Source: Spirosoma radiotolerans (GTDB lineage Bacteria > Bacteroidota > Bacteroidia > Cytophagales > Spirosomataceae). Taken from it: a stretch of DNA of 64,000 bases. The position numbers and the translations under genes are program-made. Positions 34,742 to 43,498 of the stretch are shown here, in pieces; the stretch's first letter is position 1, and each line of letters starts with the position of its first letter. The stretch covers positions 6,526,501 to 6,590,500 of the forward strand of contig NZ_CP010429.1 of NCBI RefSeq assembly GCF_000974425.1. Direction: 5' to 3'. The notes under the pieces are model-generated. The model was not told the origin of the DNA. It saw nothing but the letters and a program-made list of their open reading frames with translations, and did not search any database.

Positions 34742-36529
34742 TTACACAACAACCAGTTCCTCCTGATGCATCACTTCTTTTTGGTGCGCCCACATCTCCT
34801 GGAAAATGACACTTCGGTGACGTAGTTCGGGAAAACTGCCCTCATCCACAATTCTGCCTTTTTCCATAATATAGATGTAGTCGAACATGGGTAATAAATG
34901 AAGCCGGTGCAACGTCGAGACAACCGCTTTATCGGAAAACTCATGCAGCAACTCCCGATAAATCGCTAGTTCTGTTTTGGGGTCTACGCTGCTTGTCGGT
35001 TCATCCAGCAACACAATATCGCTGGTGCGGGCCGCCAGCACACCACGCGCCAGCGCTAACCGCTGGCGCTGTCCACCCGACAGGTTCACCCCTTTTTCCT
35101 GAATATTTGTTTCCAGACCATTTGGCAGATGCCGAACAACATCGTTGAAATGGGCTACCCGGCAAACCTCGTCGATGGCCTCATCACTGAAAGGTAGGCC
35201 AAGCGTAATGTTGTAGGCAATCGTATTTTCAAAAATTTCCGGCTCCTGCGGAAAGAGCGTCACGGTGTTCGTCACAGCGTTTAAATCGTGCGACTCCTTC
35301 CCATCGATCCATACGGTCAGGCCTGGTTCTGGCTGATACAATCCCCGCAAGAGCGTCAATAGTGTGCTTTTACCCGAACCACTTTCACCAATAAACGCCA
35401 CCCGCTTGCCCCGGTTCAGGCAGATCCGCAAATTGCTCAGATTAGGAATTTTATGCCGCGTATTCTGAAGTCGACCGTGTGAGAAATTAAGATTGGCAAT
35501 ATCAATGGTTTGCCAGTTGGCAGGCATTAGTTCGTCCTCCGGGCGTTCGTGCTGTGCATAGGCGTCGCTGATATTACGCACCGTCTGTACATCGGTATTA
35601 AACTGCACAATTTGGGTGTACTGATAGGCCACGTCATGAAACACACTCGTAAACTGATTGACATAACCCAGTAACGTCACTAGGCCGCCAATCAGGAAAA
35701 CCTGTCCCGGAACATAGTGCTGGTAAATGTAGCCCGTTGCCAGAACGATGTAGATGAGCGCGACCAGGGTAGAGGCTACGAACCATTTCCATTCATTGAT
35801 TCGCACCTGCCGCATGAAGGGCGGGAAAACAGTGGCTACTTTCTGGGCGAAACTGGCCTGAACCCGTTGCTCCAACCGCAAGGTGATTACTGTGATGATG
35901 TTCGAGAGGCTATCGAAAAGAGTCGACGAAACGACATGTTCCCGCTCGTTGGTTTCGTCCAGTGCTTTGATAAACGGACGGTCAAAGCGAAGAATAACCC
36001 AGACAGTCAGCGCACCTAACACCAGACCAATACAACCGAACAGAGGAGAAAAATACAACATCGCCCCGAACGAGAATATCAGTTTCGAGAATGCATGCAA
36101 ATACACGAATCCGCCCTGAAAAAACGTTTTTAGCGCATCGTAGGCCTTCCGGATCCGGTTGATAGTAGCCCCACTGTGATGATCTTTGTGCCAACCCACC
36201 GGTAAATGCAGGGTTTGGTGAAACAGCTCATCCAAAAAATTGCGACTCAGGTTGAACGCCAGCCGACGTTCCATAACGCGCGCCGGGCCGTGAAAGGCCC
36301 ATTCCAGCAACATCAGCCCCATGTAGCCGCCGACATACATCCAGATGAGTTTCGGTATATCGGTATGCTGCTCCTGCAACTTGCCAACAAACCAACCAAA
36401 CAGAAGCGGATTTGCGGCATTCGCAATGTTGGCCAGTGCAAATAGAAAATAAACAAATACATACTGGCGTTTTTCGTGCCGGGCATACGTCCAGGCAGTA
36501 CGCAGCAGAGCTACATACGGATTTTTCAT
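34742..36529 (-). CDS. ABC exporter, fused membrane and ATPase domains
   Basis: A 595-residue half-transporter. The membrane domain (about residues 15-320) has six helices and a WAFHGPARVMERR segment. The nucleotide-binding domain (about 345-575) has Walker A GESGSGKSTLL, signature LSGGQRQRLALARG, Walker B DIVLLDEPTSSVD and the switch His in STLHRL. It probably works as a homodimer to export a lipid, drug or peptide; the substrate is unknown. The ATG at 36529 was preferred to a TTG nine bases upstream. The 214 bases before fusA include that gene's promoter. Confidence 0.9.
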   Translation of the reverse strand: MKNPYVALLRTAWTYARHEKRQYVFVYFLFALANIANAANPLLFGWFVGKLQEQHTDIPKLIWMYVGGYMGLMLLEWAFHGPARVMERRLAFNLSRNFLDELFHQTLHLPVGWHKDHHSGATINRIRKAYDALKTFFQGGFVYLHAFSKLIFSFGAMLYFSPLFGCIGLVLGALTVWVILRFDRPFIKALDETNEREHVVSSTLFDSLSNIITVITLRLEQRVQASFAQKVATVFPPFMRQVRINEWKWFVASTLVALIYIVLATGYIYQHYVPGQVFLIGGLVTLLGYVNQFTSVFHDVAYQYTQIVQFNTDVQTVRNISDAYAQHERPEDELMPANWQTIDIANLNFSHGRLQNTRHKIPNLSNLRICLNRGKRVAFIGESGSGKSTLLTLLRGLYQPEPGLTVWIDGKESHDLNAVTNTVTLFPQEPEIFENTIAYNITLGLPFSDEAIDEVCRVAHFNDVVRHLPNGLETNIQEKGVNLSGGQRQRLALARGVLAARTSDIVLLDEPTSSVDPKTELAIYRELLHEFSDKAVVSTLHRLHLLPMFDYIYIMEKGRIVDEGSFPELRHRSVIFQEMWAHQKEVMHQEELVVV

Positions 36530-36624
36530 GATTTTCAAGTTACGGTATACTTTAAGTTAACGAAATTAGTATACTATCCTGATACTACAAGCAATCACGG
36601 CTACTATATTCTTTTGAGTTTCAA

Positions 36625-36655
36625 TTTGATTTGTGGTTGACTTTCAGTAATTTTG
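36625..36655 (+). promoter_or_regulatory. Consensus Bacteroidota promoter for fusA
   Basis: TTTG at 36625-36628, a 19-base spacer, then a perfect TAnnTTTG (TAATTTTG, 36648-36655). This leaves a leader of about 80 bases before ATG 36744. Confidence 0.7.
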
Positions 36656-36743
36656 CGTCCTGATTCGCAAAGGAGCCCTCTGCCAACTGTAGTGGCTTCT
36701 TCCTTCGATTTTAGAAAAACATAACTATCAGTATAACAAGCTA

Positions 36744-38855
36744 ATGGCTCGCGATTTAAATTTCACGAGAAACATCGGTATCGCTGCCCACATTGATGCG
36801 GGTAAGACGACCACAACCGAACGAATTCTCTATTACGCAGGGGTAAGCCACAAGATCGGAGAGGTACACGATGGTGCCGCCACGATGGACTGGATGGAGC
36901 AGGAGCAGGAGCGGGGTATCACCATTACCTCAGCCGCTACAACTGTTGACTGGACCTACCGCGAGAATAAGTACCACATCAACATTATTGACACGCCAGG
37001 CCACGTTGACTTCACCGTTGAAGTGAACCGCTCGCTCCGTGTACTTGATGGTCTGGTGTTCCTGTTCAGTGCCGTTGACGGCGTTGAGCCTCAGTCAGAA
37101 ACCAACTGGCGTCTGGCAAATAACTACAACGTCGCTCGTCTGGGCTTCGTTAACAAAATGGACCGCTCTGGCGCCGACTTCCTGAACGTGTGCAAGCAGG
37201 TGAAGGAAATGCTGGGAAGCTACGCTGTTCCTCTTCAGTTGCCAATCGGCGAAGAAGAAAACTTCAAAGGGGTAGTTGATCTGGTTAATTTCCGGGGCAT
37301 TGTCTGGAACGAGACCGATAAAGGCATGACCTTCGAGGTTGTGCCTATTCCGGCCGATATGCTGGACGAAGCCACCGAATGGCGTGAAAAACTTCTTGAA
37401 GCCGTTGCCGAATTCGACGACTCGCTGATGGAAAAATATTTTGAAGATCCAGAATCGATCTCGGAAGATGAAATCCTGGCGGCTTTGCGTAAAGCAACCA
37501 TCGCGATGAAAATCGTTCCAATGCTTTGCGGTTCGTCCTTCAAAAACAAAGGTGTACAAACGATGCTCGACTACGTAATGGCTCTGCTGCCATCGCCGTT
37601 GGACAAAGAAAGCATCAAAGGAACGAACCCGGACACAGGTGAAGAGATTTCCCGGAAACCTTCATCAACCGAGCCATTTTCAGCCCTTGCATTCAAAATT
37701 GCCACTGATCCTTACGTTGGTCGTCTTTGCTTTGTGCGTTCATACTCAGGTGTTCTGGAATCAGGTTCTTATGTGCTGAACAACCGTTCAGGCAACAAAG
37801 AGCGGATTTCGCGGATTTTCCAGATGCACGCCAACAAGCAAAACCAGATCGAGCGGTTGGAAGCCGGTGACATTGGTGCTGTGGTTGGTTTCAAAGACAT
37901 CAAGACGGGCGATACGCTGTCTGATGAAAAGAACCCAATCGTTCTGGAGTCGATGGTATTCCCCGATCCCGTTATCGGTTATGCAATCGAGCCGAAGAAA
38001 TCAGCCGACCAGGACAACTTCTCGAAAGCAATTGGTAAACTGATCGAAGAAGATCCAACCCTTAAAGTTGAATCGAATGAAGAAACCGGCCAGACCATTA
38101 TCCGGGGTATGGGCGAACTTCACCTCGAGATCATCATCGACCGGATGCGTCGTGAATTTAAGGTTGAAGTAAACCAAGGCGCTCCACAGGTAGCTTACAA
38201 AGAGAAGCTGACCAAAAACGTTGAGCACCGCGAAGTGTACAAGAAACAAACGGGTGGTCGCGGTAAATTCGCGGACATCGTGTTTGAACTTGGACCACGG
38301 AGCGAAGACGAAACGGGTGTGATTCAGCCAGGCTTAGAGTTTGTGAATGGCATTGTCGGTGGTGTTATTCCCCGTGAATTTATTCCAGCCGTTCAGAAAG
38401 GCTTTGACGAGTCGCTGAAAAACGGTCCGTTAGCTGGCTTCCCGCTCGAAAGCATGAAAGTTCGGTTGTTCCACGGTTCGTATCACGATGTTGACTCCGA
38501 TGCGCTGTCGTTCGAAATGGCCGCTCGTTTAGGCTTCCGTGAAGCAGCCCGTCAGGCTGGTCCGAAATTGCTCGAACCAATCATGGCCGTTGAAGTGCTG
38601 ACACCAGAAGAATACACAGGCCCAATCACAGGTGACCTGAACCGTCGTCGGGGTGTGATGAAAGGCATGGATACGAAAGCCGGTTCGCAGGTAATTAAAG
38701 CCGACGTTCCTCTGTCTGAACTGTTTGGTTACGTAACCGACCTACGCACCATGTCGTCGGGTCGTGCTACAGCTAACCTGACATTTGCTCACTACGAAGT
38801 GGTACCGCAGAACATCTCGGATACAGTTGTAGCGAAAGAGAAAGGTAGCAAGTAA
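36744..38855 (+). CDS. fusA: Elongation factor G
   Basis: The 703-residue length is canonical. The GTPase domain has AHIDAGKTTTTERIL (P-loop), GITITSAATT (switch I), DTPGHVDFTVEV (switch II) and NKMDRSGADF. Domains II-V follow, including GMGELHLEIIIDRM and the C-terminal RTMSSGRATANLTFAHYEVVP. It catalyses ribosome translocation. It has a consensus promoter, and a terminator separates it from rpsJ. The rpsL and rpsG genes that usually precede it are not in this window, so it appears to be detached from the str operon. Confidence 0.98.
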   Translation: MARDLNFTRNIGIAAHIDAGKTTTTERILYYAGVSHKIGEVHDGAATMDWMEQEQERGITITSAATTVDWTYRENKYHINIIDTPGHVDFTVEVNRSLRVLDGLVFLFSAVDGVEPQSETNWRLANNYNVARLGFVNKMDRSGADFLNVCKQVKEMLGSYAVPLQLPIGEEENFKGVVDLVNFRGIVWNETDKGMTFEVVPIPADMLDEATEWREKLLEAVAEFDDSLMEKYFEDPESISEDEILAALRKATIAMKIVPMLCGSSFKNKGVQTMLDYVMALLPSPLDKESIKGTNPDTGEEISRKPSSTEPFSALAFKIATDPYVGRLCFVRSYSGVLESGSYVLNNRSGNKERISRIFQMHANKQNQIERLEAGDIGAVVGFKDIKTGDTLSDEKNPIVLESMVFPDPVIGYAIEPKKSADQDNFSKAIGKLIEEDPTLKVESNEETGQTIIRGMGELHLEIIIDRMRREFKVEVNQGAPQVAYKEKLTKNVEHREVYKKQTGGRGKFADIVFELGPRSEDETGVIQPGLEFVNGIVGGVIPREFIPAVQKGFDESLKNGPLAGFPLESMKVRLFHGSYHDVDSDALSFEMAARLGFREAARQAGPKLLEPIMAVEVLTPEEYTGPITGDLNRRRGVMKGMDTKAGSQVIKADVPLSELFGYVTDLRTMSSGRATANLTFAHYEVVPQNISDTVVAKEKGSK

Positions 38856-38873
38856 TACGTCTTAATCGATATT

Positions 38874-38910
38874 AGGTAGTCGGTCAGAACCGGTCGACTA
38901 CCTTTTTTTT
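38874..38910 (+). terminator. Intrinsic terminator after fusA
   Basis: Stem AGGTAGTCG (38874-38882) pairs with 38895-38903 around a 12-base loop and runs directly into eight T. It should end most fusA transcripts before rpsJ. Confidence 0.88.
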
Positions 38911-38969
38911 GTGTCGTCGGAGTAAATGGTTCTTTCGGCGGCCCTGTTCACATAACGAACCAAAACACA

Positions 38970-39275
38970 ATGAGTCAAAAAATTCGCATTAAGCTAAAGT
39001 CGTTCGACCACATGCTGGTTGACAAGTCGGCTGAGAAAATCGTGAAAGCGGTTAAATCAACGGGTGCTATCGTAAGCGGCCCCATCCCTCTGCCAACGAA
39101 CAAAGAAATCTACACCGTACTGCGGTCGCCCCACGTCAACAAAAAAGCTCGGGAGCAGTTCCAGCTTTGCACGTACAAGCGGTTAGTAGACATCTACAGC
39201 AGCAGTGCTAAAACGGTAGACGCGCTGATGAAGCTCGAACTCCCTAGTGGTGTTGATGTAGAAATCAAAGTCTAA
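38970..39275 (+). CDS. rpsJ: Small ribosomal subunit protein S10
   Basis: A 101-residue protein of standard length. It begins QKIRIKLKSFDHMLVD and contains PLPTNKEIYTVLRSPHVNKKAREQF, the conserved loop that inserts into the 30S head and binds NusB in antitermination. It ends with GVDVEIKV. It is separated from fusA by an intrinsic terminator and from mutL by another hairpin. The rplC, rplD and other S10-operon genes normally downstream are absent, so rpsJ is transcribed alone or by read-through from fusA. Confidence 0.98.
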   Translation: MSQKIRIKLKSFDHMLVDKSAEKIVKAVKSTGAIVSGPIPLPTNKEIYTVLRSPHVNKKAREQFQLCTYKRLVDIYSSSAKTVDALMKLELPSGVDVEIKV

Positions 39276-39297
39276 CGATTTCCGGCTAAAGGCCTTT

Positions 39298-39344
39298 AAT
39301 GCCGCCAGTACGAGACCTAATCCGTTTCGCACTGGCGGCATTTT
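39298..39344 (+). terminator. Terminator hairpin after rpsJ
   Basis: Arms 39298-39309 and 39331-39342 are perfect over 12 bases (AATGCCGCCAGT) with a 21-base loop and T-rich sequence after the stem. It separates rpsJ from mutL. Confidence 0.78.
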
Positions 39345-39453
39345 GTATCTGGTAAATTTCCCTCAGATTCTGTTGAATTATAAGGGCTTTTAAGGGGTTA
39401 TTTTGTATATTGTCTAGTCCGGCAGACAGCCGTTCAGGGAGATTTTATCCGTT

Positions 39454-41499
39454 ATGCAAAATGTCATTCAGCTACTACCCGATTCGATTGCTAACCAGAT
39501 AGCCGCTGGCGAAGTTGTCCAGCGACCAGCTTCGGTGGTAAAAGAATTACTCGAAAATTCGGTAGATGCTAAAGCGAAGTCAGTACAGGTCATTATTCGC
39601 GAAGCTGGTCGTAATCTGATTCAAATTGTGGATGATGGCCTCGGCATGACTGAAACCGACGCGCGCATGAGTTTTGAACGACATGCAACGTCTAAGATTC
39701 GCACGTCCGACGACTTGTTCCGTATCCGAACGATGGGCTTTCGGGGCGAAGCCCTGGCCTCTATTGCTGCGGTTGCCCAAATTGAAATGAGAACCCGCCG
39801 GGCTGAAGAGGAACTAGGTACCTTGATCCGGATTGAGGGCTCAGATATTAAAGCGCAGGAATCCATATCATGCCTACCCGGCACAAACCTGCTGATTAAA
39901 AATCTATTCTTCAATGTACCGGCCCGGCGTAACTTTCTGAAGTCGAATTCGGTAGAAATGCGGCATATCATCGACGAGTTCCAGCGGGTAGCGCTGGCCA
40001 ACCCGGAAGTCGCTTTCTCTCTTTTCCATAACGACCAGGAAATTTATAACCTTCCGGCCGGGAAACTAAGCCGTCGGATTGTTGACATGTTTGGCAAAAG
40101 TTACCGTGAACAGCTTAATTTCTGCGAGGAGCAAACACCTTACGTAACCGTACATGGCTACATTGGTAAGCCGGAATCGGCCAAGAAAGCCCGAAATGAG
40201 CAGTTCTTCTTTGTCAATAACCGATTCATCCGGCATAACTACCTGCACCATGCGGTCGTTGGTGCCTACGAGGGCACCTTGCCCGAAGGCAGCCATCCGT
40301 TCTATGTGCTGTTTATCGATATTGATCCATCGCACATCGATATCAATATTCACCCGACCAAAACAGAAATAAAGTTTGACGACGAACGGTCGGTATATGC
40401 GATCATGATGGCCGCTGTTCGGAAAGCGGTAGGCCTCTATAACCTCTCCCCTTCGCTCGATTTTGACTCAGATGTGAATTTTCTGGCCGGTGTTCGTCCG
40501 GGTACGGCCAAATCTGAGGCTTCAGAAAGTAAAGCAGACAGTCCCGTTTTGTCAACAACTCAGTCAGCAGCAAATGCCCGGCCTATGACCCCATCATGGG
40601 CATCTGGCGGGCCCCAACCGACTAATGAGCGAAGCGCATCGCGCAATGACTCGCTGGATAAAGCCGCCGGCCATAGTTTTGACATTCCCAAAAAACCTTC
40701 TGTCAATAATTGGCAGGCCTTATACGACGGCATTGCCACACCTACTCCCAGCGACCGATCAGTCACCTCGCCCGATCCATCCGAAGCAGGGGGCGATTGG
40801 TTAGGAAAGACAACTCAGGCCACCCCATTGCCAGAACAGGTATCGACCGACGGTGAGCCGATTACATTGGGGAGCCGGGCCAACCAACTAAAAGTTAGTC
40901 TGGAACTCCCCGAACAAGACATACCCGTATTCGTTGATGATGATACCATTGTTCAGATTCAAAATCGTTACTTACTGGCGCCTATCAAGTCTGGTATGTT
41001 ATTGATTGACCAACGGCGTGCGCATGAACGTATTTTGTATGATCAGTTTCACGCAGCCCTGACAAAGCGGAATGGCGCGTCTCAGCAGCTATTGTTTCCA
41101 AAAACAATTACGCTGATGCCGGTCGATTTTCAACTGGCCCTTGAGTTGCGTGATGATCTGACAAATCTGGGATTTGAGTTCGACGAACTGGGTGCTAATA
41201 CCTTCGTTATTCGGGGTGTACCGGCCCTGATTATGGGCGAAAATGAAGAAGAACTGTTTGCCAACCTGCTGGCTCAACTGCGGGCAGATACAGGCCGACT
41301 TAAGTTAGATCGTGTTGAGTCGATGGCGCGTTCGCTGGCCCGCCGGTCAGCTATGCGTTATGTAAACCGCCTGAGCCCAACGGAACGGAAAGCTTTAGTC
41401 AATCAATTATTTGCCTCTGCAAATCCAAGTTATACACCAACTGGTGAACCTGTGACGGTTGTGTTATCGTTGGATAAAATTGCGGGGCTTTTTCGCTGA
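39454..41499 (+). CDS. mutL: DNA mismatch repair protein MutL
   Basis: A 681-residue protein. The N-terminal GHKL ATPase has IAAGEVVQRPASVVKELLEN, DDGLGM, and MGFRGEALASIAAV. A transducer domain follows to about residue 335, then a poorly conserved linker (about 340-490) and the C-terminal dimerisation domain. It couples MutS mismatch recognition to strand removal. The C-terminal metal motif reads DQRRAHERILYD (519-530) instead of DQHAx2Ex4E. The CPHGRP-like motif is TPTGEP (661-666). The nicking activity found in many MutL proteins is therefore probably absent. Confidence 0.95.
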   Translation: MQNVIQLLPDSIANQIAAGEVVQRPASVVKELLENSVDAKAKSVQVIIREAGRNLIQIVDDGLGMTETDARMSFERHATSKIRTSDDLFRIRTMGFRGEALASIAAVAQIEMRTRRAEEELGTLIRIEGSDIKAQESISCLPGTNLLIKNLFFNVPARRNFLKSNSVEMRHIIDEFQRVALANPEVAFSLFHNDQEIYNLPAGKLSRRIVDMFGKSYREQLNFCEEQTPYVTVHGYIGKPESAKKARNEQFFFVNNRFIRHNYLHHAVVGAYEGTLPEGSHPFYVLFIDIDPSHIDINIHPTKTEIKFDDERSVYAIMMAAVRKAVGLYNLSPSLDFDSDVNFLAGVRPGTAKSEASESKADSPVLSTTQSAANARPMTPSWASGGPQPTNERSASRNDSLDKAAGHSFDIPKKPSVNNWQALYDGIATPTPSDRSVTSPDPSEAGGDWLGKTTQATPLPEQVSTDGEPITLGSRANQLKVSLELPEQDIPVFVDDDTIVQIQNRYLLAPIKSGMLLIDQRRAHERILYDQFHAALTKRNGASQQLLFPKTITLMPVDFQLALELRDDLTNLGFEFDELGANTFVIRGVPALIMGENEEELFANLLAQLRADTGRLKLDRVESMARSLARRSAMRYVNRLSPTERKALVNQLFASANPSYTPTGEPVTVVLSLDKIAGLFR

Positions 41500-41534
41500 T
41501 AATTGAGTTAATCAGCCTAACTTGTCAATACAAC

Positions 41535-42314
41535 ATGTTTTCACTTACTCCGGTAGTTCGCGTTCTGTTAATAATAAACGTATTGGTTTTTTTTGTTACA
41601 AACGAGTCTGTAATTCAACTATTTGGATTACATTCGTTTCTGTCTGATAAATTCAATCCGATTCAGTTATTAACACATATGTTTCTGCATGGTGGCTTCA
41701 ACCACATTTTCAGCAACATGATTGGCTTGATCGTGTTTGGCCCTATGCTGGAACGGTACTGGGGACCCAAGCGGTTTACGTTCTTTTACTTTTTTACGGG
41801 TTTAGGTGCGGCATTATTATTTTCCGGTGTAAACTATTTCGAGATGCACGACGTATATGAAACAGTTCAGACCTATCGGGCGAACCCTGGTTATGAGAGC
41901 TTCCTGTCGTTTGTGGATCAGCATGCAGGATCCTACTACGATGGACTGGCGCCATTTATTGAAAAATTCAGGGTCTATCCAACCGATAGTAACAACATTC
42001 AGGATAGCGTAACCATTATCAATCGGATCTTCACCAACCAAGTCGATGAACCAATGGTCGGGGCATCAGGCGCAATTTTTGGTGTGATTATGGGTTTCGG
42101 CTTATTGTTTCCGAACACTCAACTGTTTTTATTGTTTCCACCTATACCGGTGAAGGCCAAGTATCTCGTTATCTTTTACGGAGCCCTTGAAATTTACTCG
42201 GGAGTTTATCGGGCACAAGCTGACAACGTTGCTCATTTCGCCCATATCGGTGGCATGTTGTTTGCATTTATATTGGTGAAATACTGGGGTTCACAACGAA
42301 AAACGTTTTATTAG
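41535..42314 (+). CDS. Rhomboid-family intramembrane serine protease
   Basis: A 259-residue protein with six hydrophobic segments. LTHMFLHGGFNHIFSNM at about residues 45-61 carries the conserved His/Asn helix. The catalytic Ser is in VGASGAIFGVIMG (about residue 177) and the catalytic His in FAHIGGMLFAF (about 238). An insertion of about 70 residues between helices 3 and 4 is larger than usual. It cleaves transmembrane segments of other proteins. A second rhomboid gene begins 3 bases after its stop, so they form an operon downstream of mutL. Confidence 0.92.
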   Translation: MFSLTPVVRVLLIINVLVFFVTNESVIQLFGLHSFLSDKFNPIQLLTHMFLHGGFNHIFSNMIGLIVFGPMLERYWGPKRFTFFYFFTGLGAALLFSGVNYFEMHDVYETVQTYRANPGYESFLSFVDQHAGSYYDGLAPFIEKFRVYPTDSNNIQDSVTIINRIFTNQVDEPMVGASGAIFGVIMGFGLLFPNTQLFLLFPPIPVKAKYLVIFYGALEIYSGVYRAQADNVAHFAHIGGMLFAFILVKYWGSQRKTFY

Positions 42315-42316
42315 GG

Positions 42317-43240
42317 ATGAGCGGGTTGTTCGATGATTTTCGGAGCGAATTCAATAAGCCCAACAACACGTTGGTGCAATTGATATTAGTCAATGTCGTC
42401 ATATTTCTGGTTCTATTGGTGACCAAAGTCAGCTTGACAATGGCCCAGAATTCAGGATATGGCTTCATCATGTCACAATTATTGATTCCAGGTGATGTAA
42501 ATGCGTTTTTGCACAAACCCTGGACGCTGTTTACGTATTTTTTCACGCATGAAGAGATCTTTCATATTCTCTACAACATGCTGTTTCTGTACTGGTTTGG
42601 CCGGCTAATTGACGAGTATCTCGGTAATCGTCGGCTTATGGGCCTGTACATTATGGGTGGGATAGCCGGTGGCCTTCTGTATCTGGCCATGTATACCCTG
42701 GTTCCTTTTTTTCAGGCCCAAGCCGATACCGCCCGGATGCTCGGCGCTTCCGCGGCTGCCTTCTCCGTAGCCGTTGGTGCTGCGACGCTATTACCAAACT
42801 ATACGTTCCATTTGTTGTTCTTCGGTCCGGTACGTATTAAGTACATCGTTTTCTTTTTTATTATTCTGTCCGTTGCCCAATCAGCCGGGACCAACGCAGG
42901 TGGTAATCTGGCCCATTTAGGTGGCGCATTTATGGGATTTGCCTACGTCAAATTATTACAGAATGGCACTGACCTTGGGCGACCAATTTACTGGCTTGCT
43001 GATGGCTGGAGTAATTTGTTAAGGCCTAAACCAGCCGTCAAGGTGTCGTATCGGCAACGGAGCAACGCCAATACCCAAGCTAGTACATATGCATCGCCAT
43101 CTGGATCTACCGCTTCGACGGCCTCGACGCCCGATCAGGATGAAGTCGATACCATTCTGGACAAAATTTCTCGATCTGGTTATGAAAGCCTTACTCGTGA
43201 AGAAAAACAGAAGCTTTTTCGGGCTAGCCAGCGGAATTAA
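42317..43240 (+). CDS. Rhomboid-family protein with soluble C-terminal tail
   Basis: A 307-residue paralogue of the preceding gene. It has FTHEEIFHILYNMLFLYWFG (His/Asn helix) and Ser in LGASAAAFSVAVG (about residue 144), where the final Gly of GxSG is Ala. The catalytic His is in LAHLGGAFMGF. The C-terminal 75 residues are soluble, Ser/Thr/Ala-rich, and end in a helix EVDTILDKISRSGYESLTREEKQ, a short pattern seen on several Bacteroidota rhomboids. It is likely active despite the Ala. A strong hairpin follows the gene. Confidence 0.9.
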   Translation: MSGLFDDFRSEFNKPNNTLVQLILVNVVIFLVLLVTKVSLTMAQNSGYGFIMSQLLIPGDVNAFLHKPWTLFTYFFTHEEIFHILYNMLFLYWFGRLIDEYLGNRRLMGLYIMGGIAGGLLYLAMYTLVPFFQAQADTARMLGASAAAFSVAVGAATLLPNYTFHLLFFGPVRIKYIVFFFIILSVAQSAGTNAGGNLAHLGGAFMGFAYVKLLQNGTDLGRPIYWLADGWSNLLRPKPAVKVSYRQRSNANTQASTYASPSGSTASTASTPDQDEVDTILDKISRSGYESLTREEKQKLFRASQRN

Positions 43241-43323
43241 CAAATGAAGTAACGCTGGCAGCTAGTTGTTTATACGTTTACACATACAGGGTACGCTCTG
43301 AAAAAAGTACTTACCCCTCCTTT

Positions 43324-43382
43324 AAAAATCTAAGCCTTGAGTGCCTACGTATGTATATAGGCAACTGCGGGCTTAGATTTTT
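43324..43382. terminator. Nested terminator hairpin after the rhomboid pair
   Basis: The outer stem pairs 43324-43336 with 43370-43382 (13 of 13). The inner stem pairs TGCCTA at 43342-43347 with TAGGCA at 43358-43363. Six T close the + side. Confidence 0.85.
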
Positions 43383-43396
43383 TATAATTACTAAAA

Positions 43397-43428
43397 TTTG
43401 TAGTAGCTTCGTTGTAAAAATACTGTTG
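43397..43428 (+). promoter_or_regulatory. Candidate promoter for dxs
   Basis: TTTG at 43397-43400, a 20-base spacer, then TACTGTTG (43421-43428, one mismatch to TAnnTTTG). The leader to the ATG would be about 65 bases. Confidence 0.45.
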
Positions 43429-43498
43429 GTAAGCTGCCAATAGAACAAAGGTTTATATACGTGTGTTGTTGTAAGACAGACGCTTATCTGCTACCACC

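Noticed and set aside
39627..39640. TGTGGAT string inside mutL as a further DnaA box
   Set aside because: It reads TTGTGGATGATG, lacks the terminal TAA, and lies within coding sequence.
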